Assembly (NCBI GenBank): GCA_002423705.1 | Contig: DINW01000048.1 | Span: forward strand, 1-7,079 | Length of the DNA stretch: 7,079 nucleotides | DNA from: Clostridium sp. UBA5530 | Lineage (GTDB): Bacteria > Bacillota > Clostridia > Clostridiales > Clostridiaceae | Direction of reading: 5' to 3' | Shown here: in pieces, positions 1 through 4,931 of the stretch | Position numbering within the stretch: position 1 is the first letter of the stretch | Layout of the letters: every line of letters starts with the position of its first letter | Program-made: the position numbers and the translations under genes | Notes under the pieces: model-generated | Told to the model about the DNA's origin: nothing | The model's database searches: none | What the model saw: only the letters and a program-made list of their open reading frames with translations

Positions 1-70
1 TAAATACAATATTACTTATGATATGGTTCTCCGCAACACTTGCAAGTGAGGTTTTTCCATTTTATTCTTG

Positions 71-100
71 TGTATACAATCTACATAATTATGGTATAAT
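71..100 (+). promoter_or_regulatory. Promoter of the small toxin gene (extended -10)
   Basis: A perfect TATAAT at 95-100 is preceded by TG at 92-93, giving an extended -10 (TGgTATAAT). A weak -35 (TGTATA, 71-76) lies 18 bases upstream. Transcription would start near 107 and leave a leader of about 70 bases before the toxin ATG, enough to hold the RNA structures described below. Confidence 0.6.
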
Positions 101-138
101 TCTAAAGTACAATTTTATAGCTAAAAGTGGGCTACTGG

Positions 139-171
139 TATCACTTACCTCTTCTATGAAGGGAGGTGATA
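139..171 (+). promoter_or_regulatory. Leader hairpin that sequesters the toxin ribosome binding site
   Basis: The Shine-Dalgarno GGGAGGTGAT (161-170) is nearly a full complement of the 16S rRNA tail. It can be paired locally: ACCTC (147-151) with GAGGT (163-167), TATC (139-142) with GATA (168-171), and TTC (152-154) with GAA (158-160) around a three-base loop. Such masking is usual for type I toxin mRNAs. The pairing is read directly from the sequence; its stability and role are inferred. Confidence 0.5.
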
Positions 172-175
172 CATA

Positions 176-277
176 ATGAGTAATGACGTTTTAATGTTAC
201 TATTTACTGGTGGATTATTTTTATTAGCACTATTAACATTTATAGTGTTACTTATAGATAAAATATCAAAAAAATAG
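176..277 (+). CDS. Small hydrophobic holin-like toxin of a type I toxin-antitoxin locus
   Basis: This is a 33-residue peptide that starts MSNDVLMLLFTGG and ends DKISKK. After four polar residues (including Asp4), residues 5-27 form one uninterrupted hydrophobic membrane span, followed by a short lysine-rich tail. The layout and the LMLLFTxGxFLxALLTxIV pattern match the 'putative holin-like toxin' family of Firmicutes (Hol_Tox, TxpA/Fst-like). These peptides insert into the cytoplasmic membrane and damage it when overproduced; production is normally silenced by an antisense RNA. The very strong ribosome binding site (161-170), the extended -10 promoter, the structured leader and the hairpins at 271-310 and 362-393 all fit. 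It is the only gene on the + strand here. Family assignment is by pattern; toxicity is not shown by sequence. Confidence 0.8.
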   Translation: MSNDVLMLLFTGGLFLLALLTFIVLLIDKISKK

Positions 278-316
278 TAGCCCCTCACGCAATTTGGAAG
301 CTACTATTTTTATAAA
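264..316 (-). ncRNA. Candidate antisense antitoxin RNA (about 50 nt)
   Basis: On the - strand a possible promoter reads TTGCTT (349-344), a 16-base spacer, then TATATT (327-322). A transcript from about 315 would run left, cover the 3' end of the toxin message and stop at the hairpin 271-310, which on this strand is followed by a run of T. The size would resemble the short antitoxin RNA of the Fst/par locus. An antitoxin is expected from the family, but the exact promoter is a guess and a start further right is possible. Confidence 0.3.
271..310. terminator. Bidirectional hairpin terminator at the toxin 3' end
   Basis: A perfect 11-bp stem pairs AAAATAGTAGC (271-281) with GCTACTATTTT (300-310) around an 18-base loop. 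It overlaps the toxin stop codon. A runs on the left and T runs on the right make it terminator-like on both strands. On the - strand it is the natural end for an antisense RNA; on the + strand transcription may continue to the terminator at 362-393. Confidence 0.6.
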
Positions 317-361
317 CTAAAAATATAGTGATACCAGTTGCCTAAGCAACTAGAGTTGTAT

Positions 362-393
362 AAAAGAAGGGTGTTCCAGCACTCTTCTTTTTT
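362..393. terminator. Terminator of the toxin mRNA, also facing the kinase gene
   Basis: A 12-bp stem pairs AAAAGAAGGGTG (362-373) with CACTCTTCTTTT (380-391), with one G-U pair and a six-base loop, followed by more T. It ends the toxin message. Because it is flanked by A and T on both sides, it can also stop leftward transcription from the kinase gene at 487-999. The stretch 394-486 after it is plain AT-rich DNA in which I see no further feature. Confidence 0.7.
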
Positions 394-486
394 ATTATCT
401 GCATTTCTTATTTATATTATATCAAATTTTTATAAAAAATAAACATAAATAATTTTTTAATACTTATCTATTCTTCAAATTGGGAT

Positions 487-999
487 TTATTGATTTGTAG
501 TTAATGTGGATATGCTATTATTTATGATGATTTCAACAGCTTTTTCTACACTTACCTCTGAATTAAATTTAATCTCATCAATAATATTCATATAATCTTT
601 TTCATTCCACCAACTCCGCATAGCATCTTCACCAAACTCGTTACAATTAGGCTTAGTTTTATGTCTCTGAATGGTCTCTTCAAAAGGTATATCATAGTAA
701 TATGCCTTAATATTTGAACCATATTCTGAAATTGCTGTTTCAAACAGTGTTTTATACCATTGGGTATTCAGAATACCCTCTAAAATAGTAACTCTGCAAT
801 TTTGTCTTCCATACTTTAATAACTGAATCAAAAGTGGTAATGCTTTTGTATCAAAGCCATCTCTTTCCATAAGCATATCCCTACGAATGACATCTTGTGA
901 AATTACCATAGTATTTCTTCCAAACTTTCTTTGTAATATTTTTGCTATTGTAGTCTTTCCGCTACCAGAATTTCCTCTAATAATTATAAGTTCTGCCAT
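487..999 (-). CDS. P-loop kinase-like ATPase (AAA_33 / zeta-toxin-like nucleotide kinase superfamily)
   Basis: The protein has 170 residues from the ATG at 999. It opens with a beta strand and a classic Walker A motif, IIIRGNSGSGKTT (residues 5-17), for ATP binding. ISQDVIRRDML follows at about 33-43, the place where related kinases bind a nucleotide or other phosphoryl acceptor, and then VTILEGIL (about 70-77), a Walker-B-like strand. A later YYYDIPFEETIQRH segment resembles the lid region of small-molecule kinases. The acceptor substrate cannot be told; such proteins are usually annotated as uridine kinase, zeta toxin or AAA family ATPase. A GTG at 1008 would add three residues and has its own weak AGGA site, but the ATG follows GGGGTGA at five bases and matches family N-termini better. 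It stands alone, with its own extended -10 promoter. Confidence 0.8.
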   Translation of the reverse strand: MAELIIIRGNSGSGKTTIAKILQRKFGRNTMVISQDVIRRDMLMERDGFDTKALPLLIQLLKYGRQNCRVTILEGILNTQWYKTLFETAISEYGSNIKAYYYDIPFEETIQRHKTKPNCNEFGEDAMRSWWNEKDYMNIIDEIKFNSEVSVEKAVEIIINNSISTLTTNQ

Positions 1000-1055
1000 C
1001 TTACTCACCCCATAACTTCCTATTTACCTTTCACTTCAAATATATTACTACATCT

Positions 1056-1064
1056 ATTATAACA
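1056..1064 (-). promoter_or_regulatory. Extended -10 promoter of the P-loop kinase gene
   Basis: Read on the - strand this is TGTTATAAT, an extended -10 with a perfect TATAAT (1061-1056). It would start transcription near 1049, about 50 bases before the kinase start codon. No good -35 box is visible, as is common for extended -10 promoters. Confidence 0.5.
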
Positions 1065-1071
1065 TATTTTG

Positions 1072-1230
1072 TTAATTATTCATTACTTGTGATACAGTAT
1101 TTTCACCTGTAAAAATAGCCTTAGGCAAGTTATATCAATGCCTAAAGCCTTAACCTCATTTACTTATGATATGCTTCACCGTATCATAAATAACGTAGCC
1201 TTTCTCATATACAATATAATTAACATTATT
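1072..1230 (-). pseudogene. Frameshifted coding remnant, family unknown
   Basis: Three short protein-like stretches follow one another on the - strand in different frames: YEKGYVIYDTVKHIISK (about 1213-1163), NEVKALGIDI (about 1160-1131) and NLPKAIFTGENTVSQVMNN ending at TAA 1074-1072. Two single-base indels would join them into one continuous C-terminal sequence of about 50 residues. No start codon or ribosome binding site precedes it, and a TGA lies just upstream. I do not recognise the family. The composition looks like real protein, but chance open stretches in AT-rich DNA cannot be excluded. Confidence 0.3.
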
Positions 1231-1260
1231 TCAAATTCAGGTTTTATCTATATTTTATTA

Positions 1261-1309
1261 TACAAAAGTAGCTAGTAAAACTCTTATTATTTTACTAGCT
1301 ACTTTTGTA
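1261..1309. terminator. Strong bidirectional terminator (20-bp perfect stem)
   Basis: Bases 1261-1280 pair perfectly with 1290-1309 around a nine-base loop. The core is AGTAGCTAGTAAAA with A4 on the left and T4 on the right, so it works in either direction. The stop codon of the zeta-like remnant (1299-1301) lies inside the right arm. It probably now ends transcripts coming from the transglutaminase operon to the right. Confidence 0.75.
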
Positions 1310-1541
1310 ATATATTATTTGCCCAATCAGGTATTTTTTTATCTCTCCATATTATCTTGCCATTTTTTAAATATATAACTTCTCTTAATACTTGTGAATT
1401 ATCATATATATTTACTTCATCACATATATCGATTACATTATCTGGATTTTTTAATGAATCATAATACCTTCTTTCTATATCCTTATCAGGTATTCCATGG
1501 CCACCTTTGCTTACTCTAATTCTAACTCTCTCCTTAGCATT
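1299..1541 (-). pseudogene. C-terminal remnant of a zeta-toxin-like P-loop kinase
   Basis: An open frame of about 80 codons reads NAKERVRIRVSKGGHGIPD, then IERRYYDSLKN, and ends NILQK before TAG at 1301-1299. The pattern RVxxGGHxxPxxxIxRRYxxSLxN is the conserved C-terminal signature of zeta-toxin/ABC-type-ATPase-like kinases. The later KNGKIIWRDKKIPDWANNIL also fits their tails. The N-terminal half with the Walker A motif is missing: two in-frame TGA codons (1547-1542) directly precede the open stretch, and there is no start codon or ribosome binding site. The next gene ends at 1567, so the 5' half has been deleted or replaced. It is almost certainly non-functional. It is related only at superfamily level to the intact kinase at 487-999. 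Confidence 0.7.
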
Positions 1542-1566
1542 TCATCATTTTATTCTTGTGAATATA

Positions 1567-2526
1567 CTATCTTTTAATAATCTCTGGAGGTACCATTAGC
1601 AATGGGTTCTTCTGATATAGTTGCTGAATCTCCTGCATATTATCATCTGGATTACAGGAAAGTTCTGCAATATGATCTAGTAATTTTACTTCCTCCTTTG
1701 TAAGTTCTTGGTCTTTTACTGAAACTAGATGCCATGCTTTCCAGTCTAATCCTTTGCAAATTCGCACCAAATATGGTACGGTTTCAACTTTATTCAAAGC
1801 TGCAAAATCACGAAGTAGTTGTCCTCTCACAAACCATAAGCCATGGAGAGAATCAATTCCCCACTCTGGACGTATCTCACAACCAATTCCAAAATTCATT
1901 GGATCCTCTTTACCCTGACGACATAGCCTCCATGCCTCTCCCGCTGAAATAAATTCACCTTCCTTCAAATTGTGTGGATTAAAGCATTTAATCTGTTTTA
2001 TCCTTGCATCACTTTTTTCCCCTTCTAGTCCCCATTGAGTTATAAAACTTTGTTGCAGTGGATCAATTTGAGGATCCCATTGAACCCAGTCACTGCCATT
2101 CCAAAACTCACAAATCCAATGATCCTCATACTCTCCATTCCATGCAAAATAAACTGCGAATCCACATCTACTTCTAGCAGGAATTCCTTTTGCTCTTAAT
2201 AACGCACACATTAAGGTAGCAAACTCTCTGCAACATGCTATTACCCTATGTCTTGGATGCCTAGGGATTGTAAGACTACTTCCATCTATCTCTAATGCCT
2301 TATCAAGAATATCTTCCATATATGCAGTTTGCTGAAAATATTCATGTTTTTCTTCATAAGGCACCTTATATTGATTAAACCATGAATCATGCACAATTAA
2401 TCCCTGCACTATCTGACTTATGGCGTTAGGATCATCCACTATCCAATTTGTAAACTCCTTATATTTTTCAATATTTGTAATTATCCCTGGCTGTCTATAA
2501 TAATTTAACACCTCTTCTTTTACCAT
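1567..2526 (-). CDS. Transglutaminase-like domain protein
   Basis: This is a 319-residue protein without signal peptide or membrane segment, so probably cytoplasmic. The core at about 85-155 carries the papain-like triad of the bacterial transglutaminase-like superfamily. The nucleophile is Cys99 in CCREFATLMCALLRAKGIPAR (compare CRDFAHLLVALLRALGIPAR in the family), with His136 in EDHWICEFW and Asp151 in WVQWDPQ. Cys98 and Cys107 lie close by. Family members hydrolyse or cross-link amide bonds; many are peptidases and some make isopeptide links. The substrate here is unknown. The C-terminal half (about 170-319) is rich in Trp and acidic residues and has no motif I recognise. The ATG at 2526 follows a G-rich ribosome binding site that starts in the preceding stop codon's shadow. 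It is the second gene of an operon with the AraC-type regulator, 13 bases downstream of it. Confidence 0.85.
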   Translation of the reverse strand: MVKEEVLNYYRQPGIITNIEKYKEFTNWIVDDPNAISQIVQGLIVHDSWFNQYKVPYEEKHEYFQQTAYMEDILDKALEIDGSSLTIPRHPRHRVIACCREFATLMCALLRAKGIPARSRCGFAVYFAWNGEYEDHWICEFWNGSDWVQWDPQIDPLQQSFITQWGLEGEKSDARIKQIKCFNPHNLKEGEFISAGEAWRLCRQGKEDPMNFGIGCEIRPEWGIDSLHGLWFVRGQLLRDFAALNKVETVPYLVRICKGLDWKAWHLVSVKDQELTKEEVKLLDHIAELSCNPDDNMQEIQQLYQKNPLLMVPPEIIKR

Positions 2527-2530
2527 GTGG

Positions 2531-2540
2531 CTCCCCCCCC
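2531..2540 (-). promoter_or_regulatory. G8 tract serving as ribosome binding site of the transglutaminase gene
   Basis: Eight consecutive C on the + strand (2533-2540) read GGGGGGGGAG on the - strand, directly after the TAG of the regulator gene and seven bases before the next ATG. GGGGAG is the only Shine-Dalgarno-like sequence for the transglutaminase gene. A G8 run is striking in such AT-rich DNA, and gain or loss of a G would shift the strength or spacing of this site. Confidence 0.5.
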
Positions 2541-3382
2541 TATTTGATTGGAACTAATAAACGGAAGCTATTACTATCAGGATCTTGAAATTTTTCCTCG
2601 TATACTTCAAGTTCATCATGACATTCAATAACAAACCCAAGACTTTTGGCATAATTTCTTGTACTTATATAAGCCTCTGGTGTTGTAATCTTCTGCGGCA
2701 CCTGAGCTTGAAAAAACTTCTGTGGACCTATTGTTCGTAGTTTCATTCCTTTAGGTATATATTCTATATGCTCTACGCCAACAGCTGCCATATACACAAA
2801 ATTATCTTTATTACATGTCTCACCTTGGCATATTCCATACATTGTCATGGGCTCTGTCACCCCCTTAACCCTTGGTAATCTCCGTAAAAATTCACACCAT
2901 ACCGATTCAATTGTTCCATCACTATCCCATGTTTTAGCATTACATTCCAATCCAACTACCTGAAATTGTCTCATATTTAATATAGAAAACCACATTTGTG
3001 ATTGTTCTTCCACATTCCCTTGTTGTTGTATTGCAAGTGTTTTTAATGGTTGTACTACAACATCACTATGCCGATATTCATTAGGCGTTATTCCATATAC
3101 CCTGCGAAATGCACGTGTAAATACATCATGAGACTGAAAACCATATTGAAAAGCAATTTCACTAATGGACTTACTAGAATTTTTTAATTCAATTGCTGCC
3201 TCAGACATCTTTCTTCTACATAAATACTCATTGACTGTATCACCTGTCAATTGTTTAAATAGACGATAAAATTGAGGTACTGAATATCCTGCTATTTGAG
3301 AGAGCACTTGTAAACTCATGGTTTCACTTAAATTCTCTTCCATATAGTCTAGAACTCTTTGAAAAGTCTGACTTTTTGCCAT
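2540..3382 (-). CDS. AraC-family transcriptional regulator with GyrI-like effector-binding domain
   Basis: This is a 280-residue protein. Residues 1-105 are the two-helix-turn-helix AraC DNA-binding region: the first HTH lies at about 23-50 (SLQVLSQIAGYSVPQFYRLFKQL). The second, at about 73-104, carries the family signature ISEIAFQYGFQSHDVFTRAF followed by GITPNEYR. Residues 134-280 form a GyrI-like small-molecule-binding domain that ends DSNSFRLLVPIK, as in Rob, SbmC/GyrI and BmrR-type effector domains. The HTH-first order is that of Rob/BacD-like regulators, which usually activate stress or efflux genes on binding a hydrophobic or cationic ligand. The start is certain: ATG follows GGAGGTGA (3394-3387) by four bases. 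It is the first gene of an operon with the transglutaminase-like gene and probably controls it; the ligand is unknown. Confidence 0.9.
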   Translation of the reverse strand: MAKSQTFQRVLDYMEENLSETMSLQVLSQIAGYSVPQFYRLFKQLTGDTVNEYLCRRKMSEAAIELKNSSKSISEIAFQYGFQSHDVFTRAFRRVYGITPNEYRHSDVVVQPLKTLAIQQQGNVEEQSQMWFSILNMRQFQVVGLECNAKTWDSDGTIESVWCEFLRRLPRVKGVTEPMTMYGICQGETCNKDNFVYMAAVGVEHIEYIPKGMKLRTIGPQKFFQAQVPQKITTPEAYISTRNYAKSLGFVIECHDELEVYEEKFQDPDSNSFRLLVPIK

Positions 3383-3397
3383 TAAATCACCTCCAAA

Positions 3398-3403
3398 ATT
3401 ATA
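3398..3403 (-). promoter_or_regulatory. Possible -10 box of the AraC-type regulator operon
   Basis: A perfect TATAAT on the - strand lies immediately before the ribosome binding site of the regulator gene. No convincing -35 is seen at 16-18 bases, so the promoter may need an activator (perhaps the regulator itself). The spacing to the Shine-Dalgarno is tight, and a start further upstream around 3440-3460 is possible. Confidence 0.35.
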
Positions 3404-3481
3404 ATAGCATTTATTTCCACTAATTTCTCGACGATTTTTATCAGTTTAACTATCTTATTACACATTATTAAGTCTTATCCG

Positions 3482-3524
3482 TAAAAATAGGGTAACTGAA
3501 AGCCTTAATCTTTTCAGTTCCCCT
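3482..3524 (-). terminator. Terminator of the broken phosphotransferase gene
   Basis: On the - strand the stem is AGGG + AACTGAAA pairing with TTTCAGTT + CCCT (3524-3521 and 3519-3512 with 3501-3494 and 3492-3489), with one mismatch. A TATTTTTA tail follows at 3488-3482. It lies about 70 bases after the TAA of the phosphotransferase pseudogene and separates it from the AraC operon. Confidence 0.65.
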
Positions 3525-3596
3525 CCCTATACTATTGATTCTATTAAAACTTATATGATATAAATCTTTCTTATTCACTTGATACTAAATTTGCAT

Positions 3597-4529
3597 TTAA
3601 TAACCAAAGAAGGCTAATGTCTTTAACACAATATCTTTTAAATCACTATATTTCCTGGGAAGATTTTCTCTTGCACCAAGCATTTGTAGTGGATTTACTA
3701 AATCCCGAAGTTTACTTAATTCATACCAATTATATGGCAAGTCTTTCTTAGAACAATTATTATATGCTTCTTGAAATATTTTAATTTGATTCTGATTAAA
3801 ATTATTTTCATATCGGAAGAACTGACCTATATCTCCTAAACTATGTCCAAAGCCTGAAAACTCCCAATCAACAATCCAAACACTATTATTCTTATCCATT
3901 AACATATTTGCGGGGCGAAAATCCGAGTGAGTAAAACTTATATACTTATCAATTTCATACAAACATTCTGTTTTTTCTGCTATAAGCTTTCTAACTCTTT
4001 CTTTGATTGCTTCTCCAATACGTTCACTAGCAATTTCATTTTGAAGAAACAAATCATACCATTTAAAAAATGGTGGATAATCATTATCAAAATCACCCTT
4101 CTTTTCAATATCATAGTTATGTATATATGCCGCACTTTCAGCCACCTGGACAATGATGCTATCTTTACACTCACCTCTTTGTATCAGTATGTCTTGCATT
4201 GAACTACCATGTATATATTCATATATTAAACATACTCTTTGTGTAATATTACTTTCTGATACAAAAAATAACTTAGGGATATTTAATCTTCCGTAAAATA
4301 ATTCATTAATAATTTTCTCTTTTTTATAACTAATGTCATTTATTGGACATACTCTTAATAAAAAGTATCCTTTGTTTGTATATACCTTATAATTGCTATT
4401 TCTACACCCAACTCTTATTGGGGTACAATTTAATATTTCAAAAGTTCTATCGTATTCTGTGAAAACATCTACTATTTCCTTAAATCATATATTATAAAGG
4501 GGTATAGATTGCTCCCATACATTGTCCAT
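3597..4529 (-). pseudogene. Aminoglycoside/choline-kinase-like phosphotransferase, interrupted by UGA at codon 15
   Basis: Read through one stop, this is a 310-codon phosphotransferase (APH family), the normal family length. It starts at ATG 4529 behind GGAGGT six bases upstream. Codon 15 (4487-4485) is TGA, after MDNVWEQSIPLYNI. The frame then stays open for 295 codons. It shows an N-lobe (GYFLLRV, IYEYIHG), the Brenner catalytic loop FTHSDFRPANML (His201, Asp203, Asn208) and the Mg-binding VDWEFSGFG (Asp221). Such enzymes transfer phosphate from ATP to aminoglycosides, choline or related hydroxyls; the substrate is unknown. No ATG, GTG or TTG restart occurs in frame until 4199, which would skip the ATP-binding N-lobe, so a working product from there is unlikely. 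Single nonsense decay is the simplest reading. Confidence 0.75.
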
Positions 4530-4654
4530 TTTAACCTCCATTTCCAATATTTATCTTCCAAATATGTTTAAGACTCCATGAACTAGCATCGTTGAATAAC
4601 TGTTTTTAGTTTTTAACCCAGTAGCCCCGAAAATCTATAGTATAATTTATGTAA

Positions 4655-4663
4655 ATTATATCA
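4655..4663 (-). promoter_or_regulatory. Extended -10 promoter upstream of the phosphotransferase pseudogene
   Basis: On the - strand this reads TGATATAAT, an extended -10. Transcription would begin near 4648, about 120 bases before the ATG at 4529. It overlaps a perfect 9-2-9 palindrome (4641-4660), which could be a protein binding site or merely an AT-rich coincidence. No clear -35 is present. Confidence 0.4.
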
Positions 4664-4780
4664 TATTTCCCTGGAATTTATTATCTTTCTGAGATATTAA
4701 TCTAATATCTACTTGCTGTAATACTCCCCCTCCTTAGATTGTCGTTAGCAATAACTACGACTCTATATAATTCCAACCAA

Positions 4781-4798
4781 AACTAAGTTTCAGTTGAT
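4781..4798 (+). repeat. 18-base repeat flanking the ars operon (left copy)
   Basis: This stretch matches 6218-6235 at 17 of 18 positions, in the same orientation. The right copy is the last codons and stop of the phosphotransferase gene at the right edge. Just beyond the left copy, AAAGCCATA on the - strand also resembles that gene's AAAGCTATA. It may therefore be the 3' remnant of a duplicated phosphotransferase gene or the footprint of an insertion of the ars operon. Confidence 0.45.
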
Positions 4799-4849
4799 AC
4801 TTATGGCTTTACTTCTTGTTGCATATTTTCTTAAATTCTTTCATAGAAA

Positions 4850-4885
4850 AACACCACAAAATTTTAATTTAAATAATGTGGTGTT
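4850..4885 (-). terminator. Terminator of the arsR-arsM operon
   Basis: A perfect 9-bp stem AACACCACA (4850-4858) / TGTGGTGTT (4877-4885) is followed, on the - strand, by a run of five T. It lies 47 bases after the downstream TAA (4934-4932) of arsM. A terminator here, and none after the internal UGA, supports the longer arsM reading frame. Confidence 0.75.
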
Positions 4886-4931
4886 AGCCGAATTATTCAG
4901 TTAATTTTTGCCTGATGTCTACCTCCTGATT

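Larger units (their letters stand above)
4530..4849. other. Gene-free spacer between the phosphotransferase pseudogene and arsM
   Basis: I find no gene in this stretch. It holds a TGATATAAT promoter-like site on the - strand (4663-4655) within an 18-bp palindrome (4641-4649 / 4652-4660). It also holds a perfect 8-3-8 inverted repeat (4692-4699 / 4703-4710) and a small hairpin GTCGT...ACGAC (4741-4761). A Shine-Dalgarno-like AAGGAGGGGGAG on the - strand, around 4725-4737, has no start codon or frame after it. An 18-base repeat of a phosphotransferase gene end lies at 4781-4798. The mix suggests gene debris. Confidence 0.5.

Noticed and set aside
1..60. A gene fragment at the left edge on the - strand (short frames from an ATG at 60)
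   Set aside because: The ATG frame stops after 14 codons; the other frames have no start. Only the nucleotide repeat with 1160-1183 is supportable.
1734..1952. + strand open frames at 1734-1952, 3927-4202, 5365-5673 and 6015-6254, and a - strand one at 3980-4174
   Set aside because: They overlap genes with clear domains, lack ribosome binding sites and show no protein-like motifs; they are shadows.
3597..4199. A stand-alone 200-residue phosphotransferase gene starting at 4199
   Set aside because: The frame continues upstream with family N-lobe sequence to an ATG with a good ribosome binding site at 4529; ATG 4199 has none and would lack the ATP-binding lobe.
4921..4927. AGGAGGT on the - strand right after the arsM TAA, suggesting a third operon gene
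   Set aside because: No start codon follows at usable distance and the short frame runs into stops and then the operon terminator.
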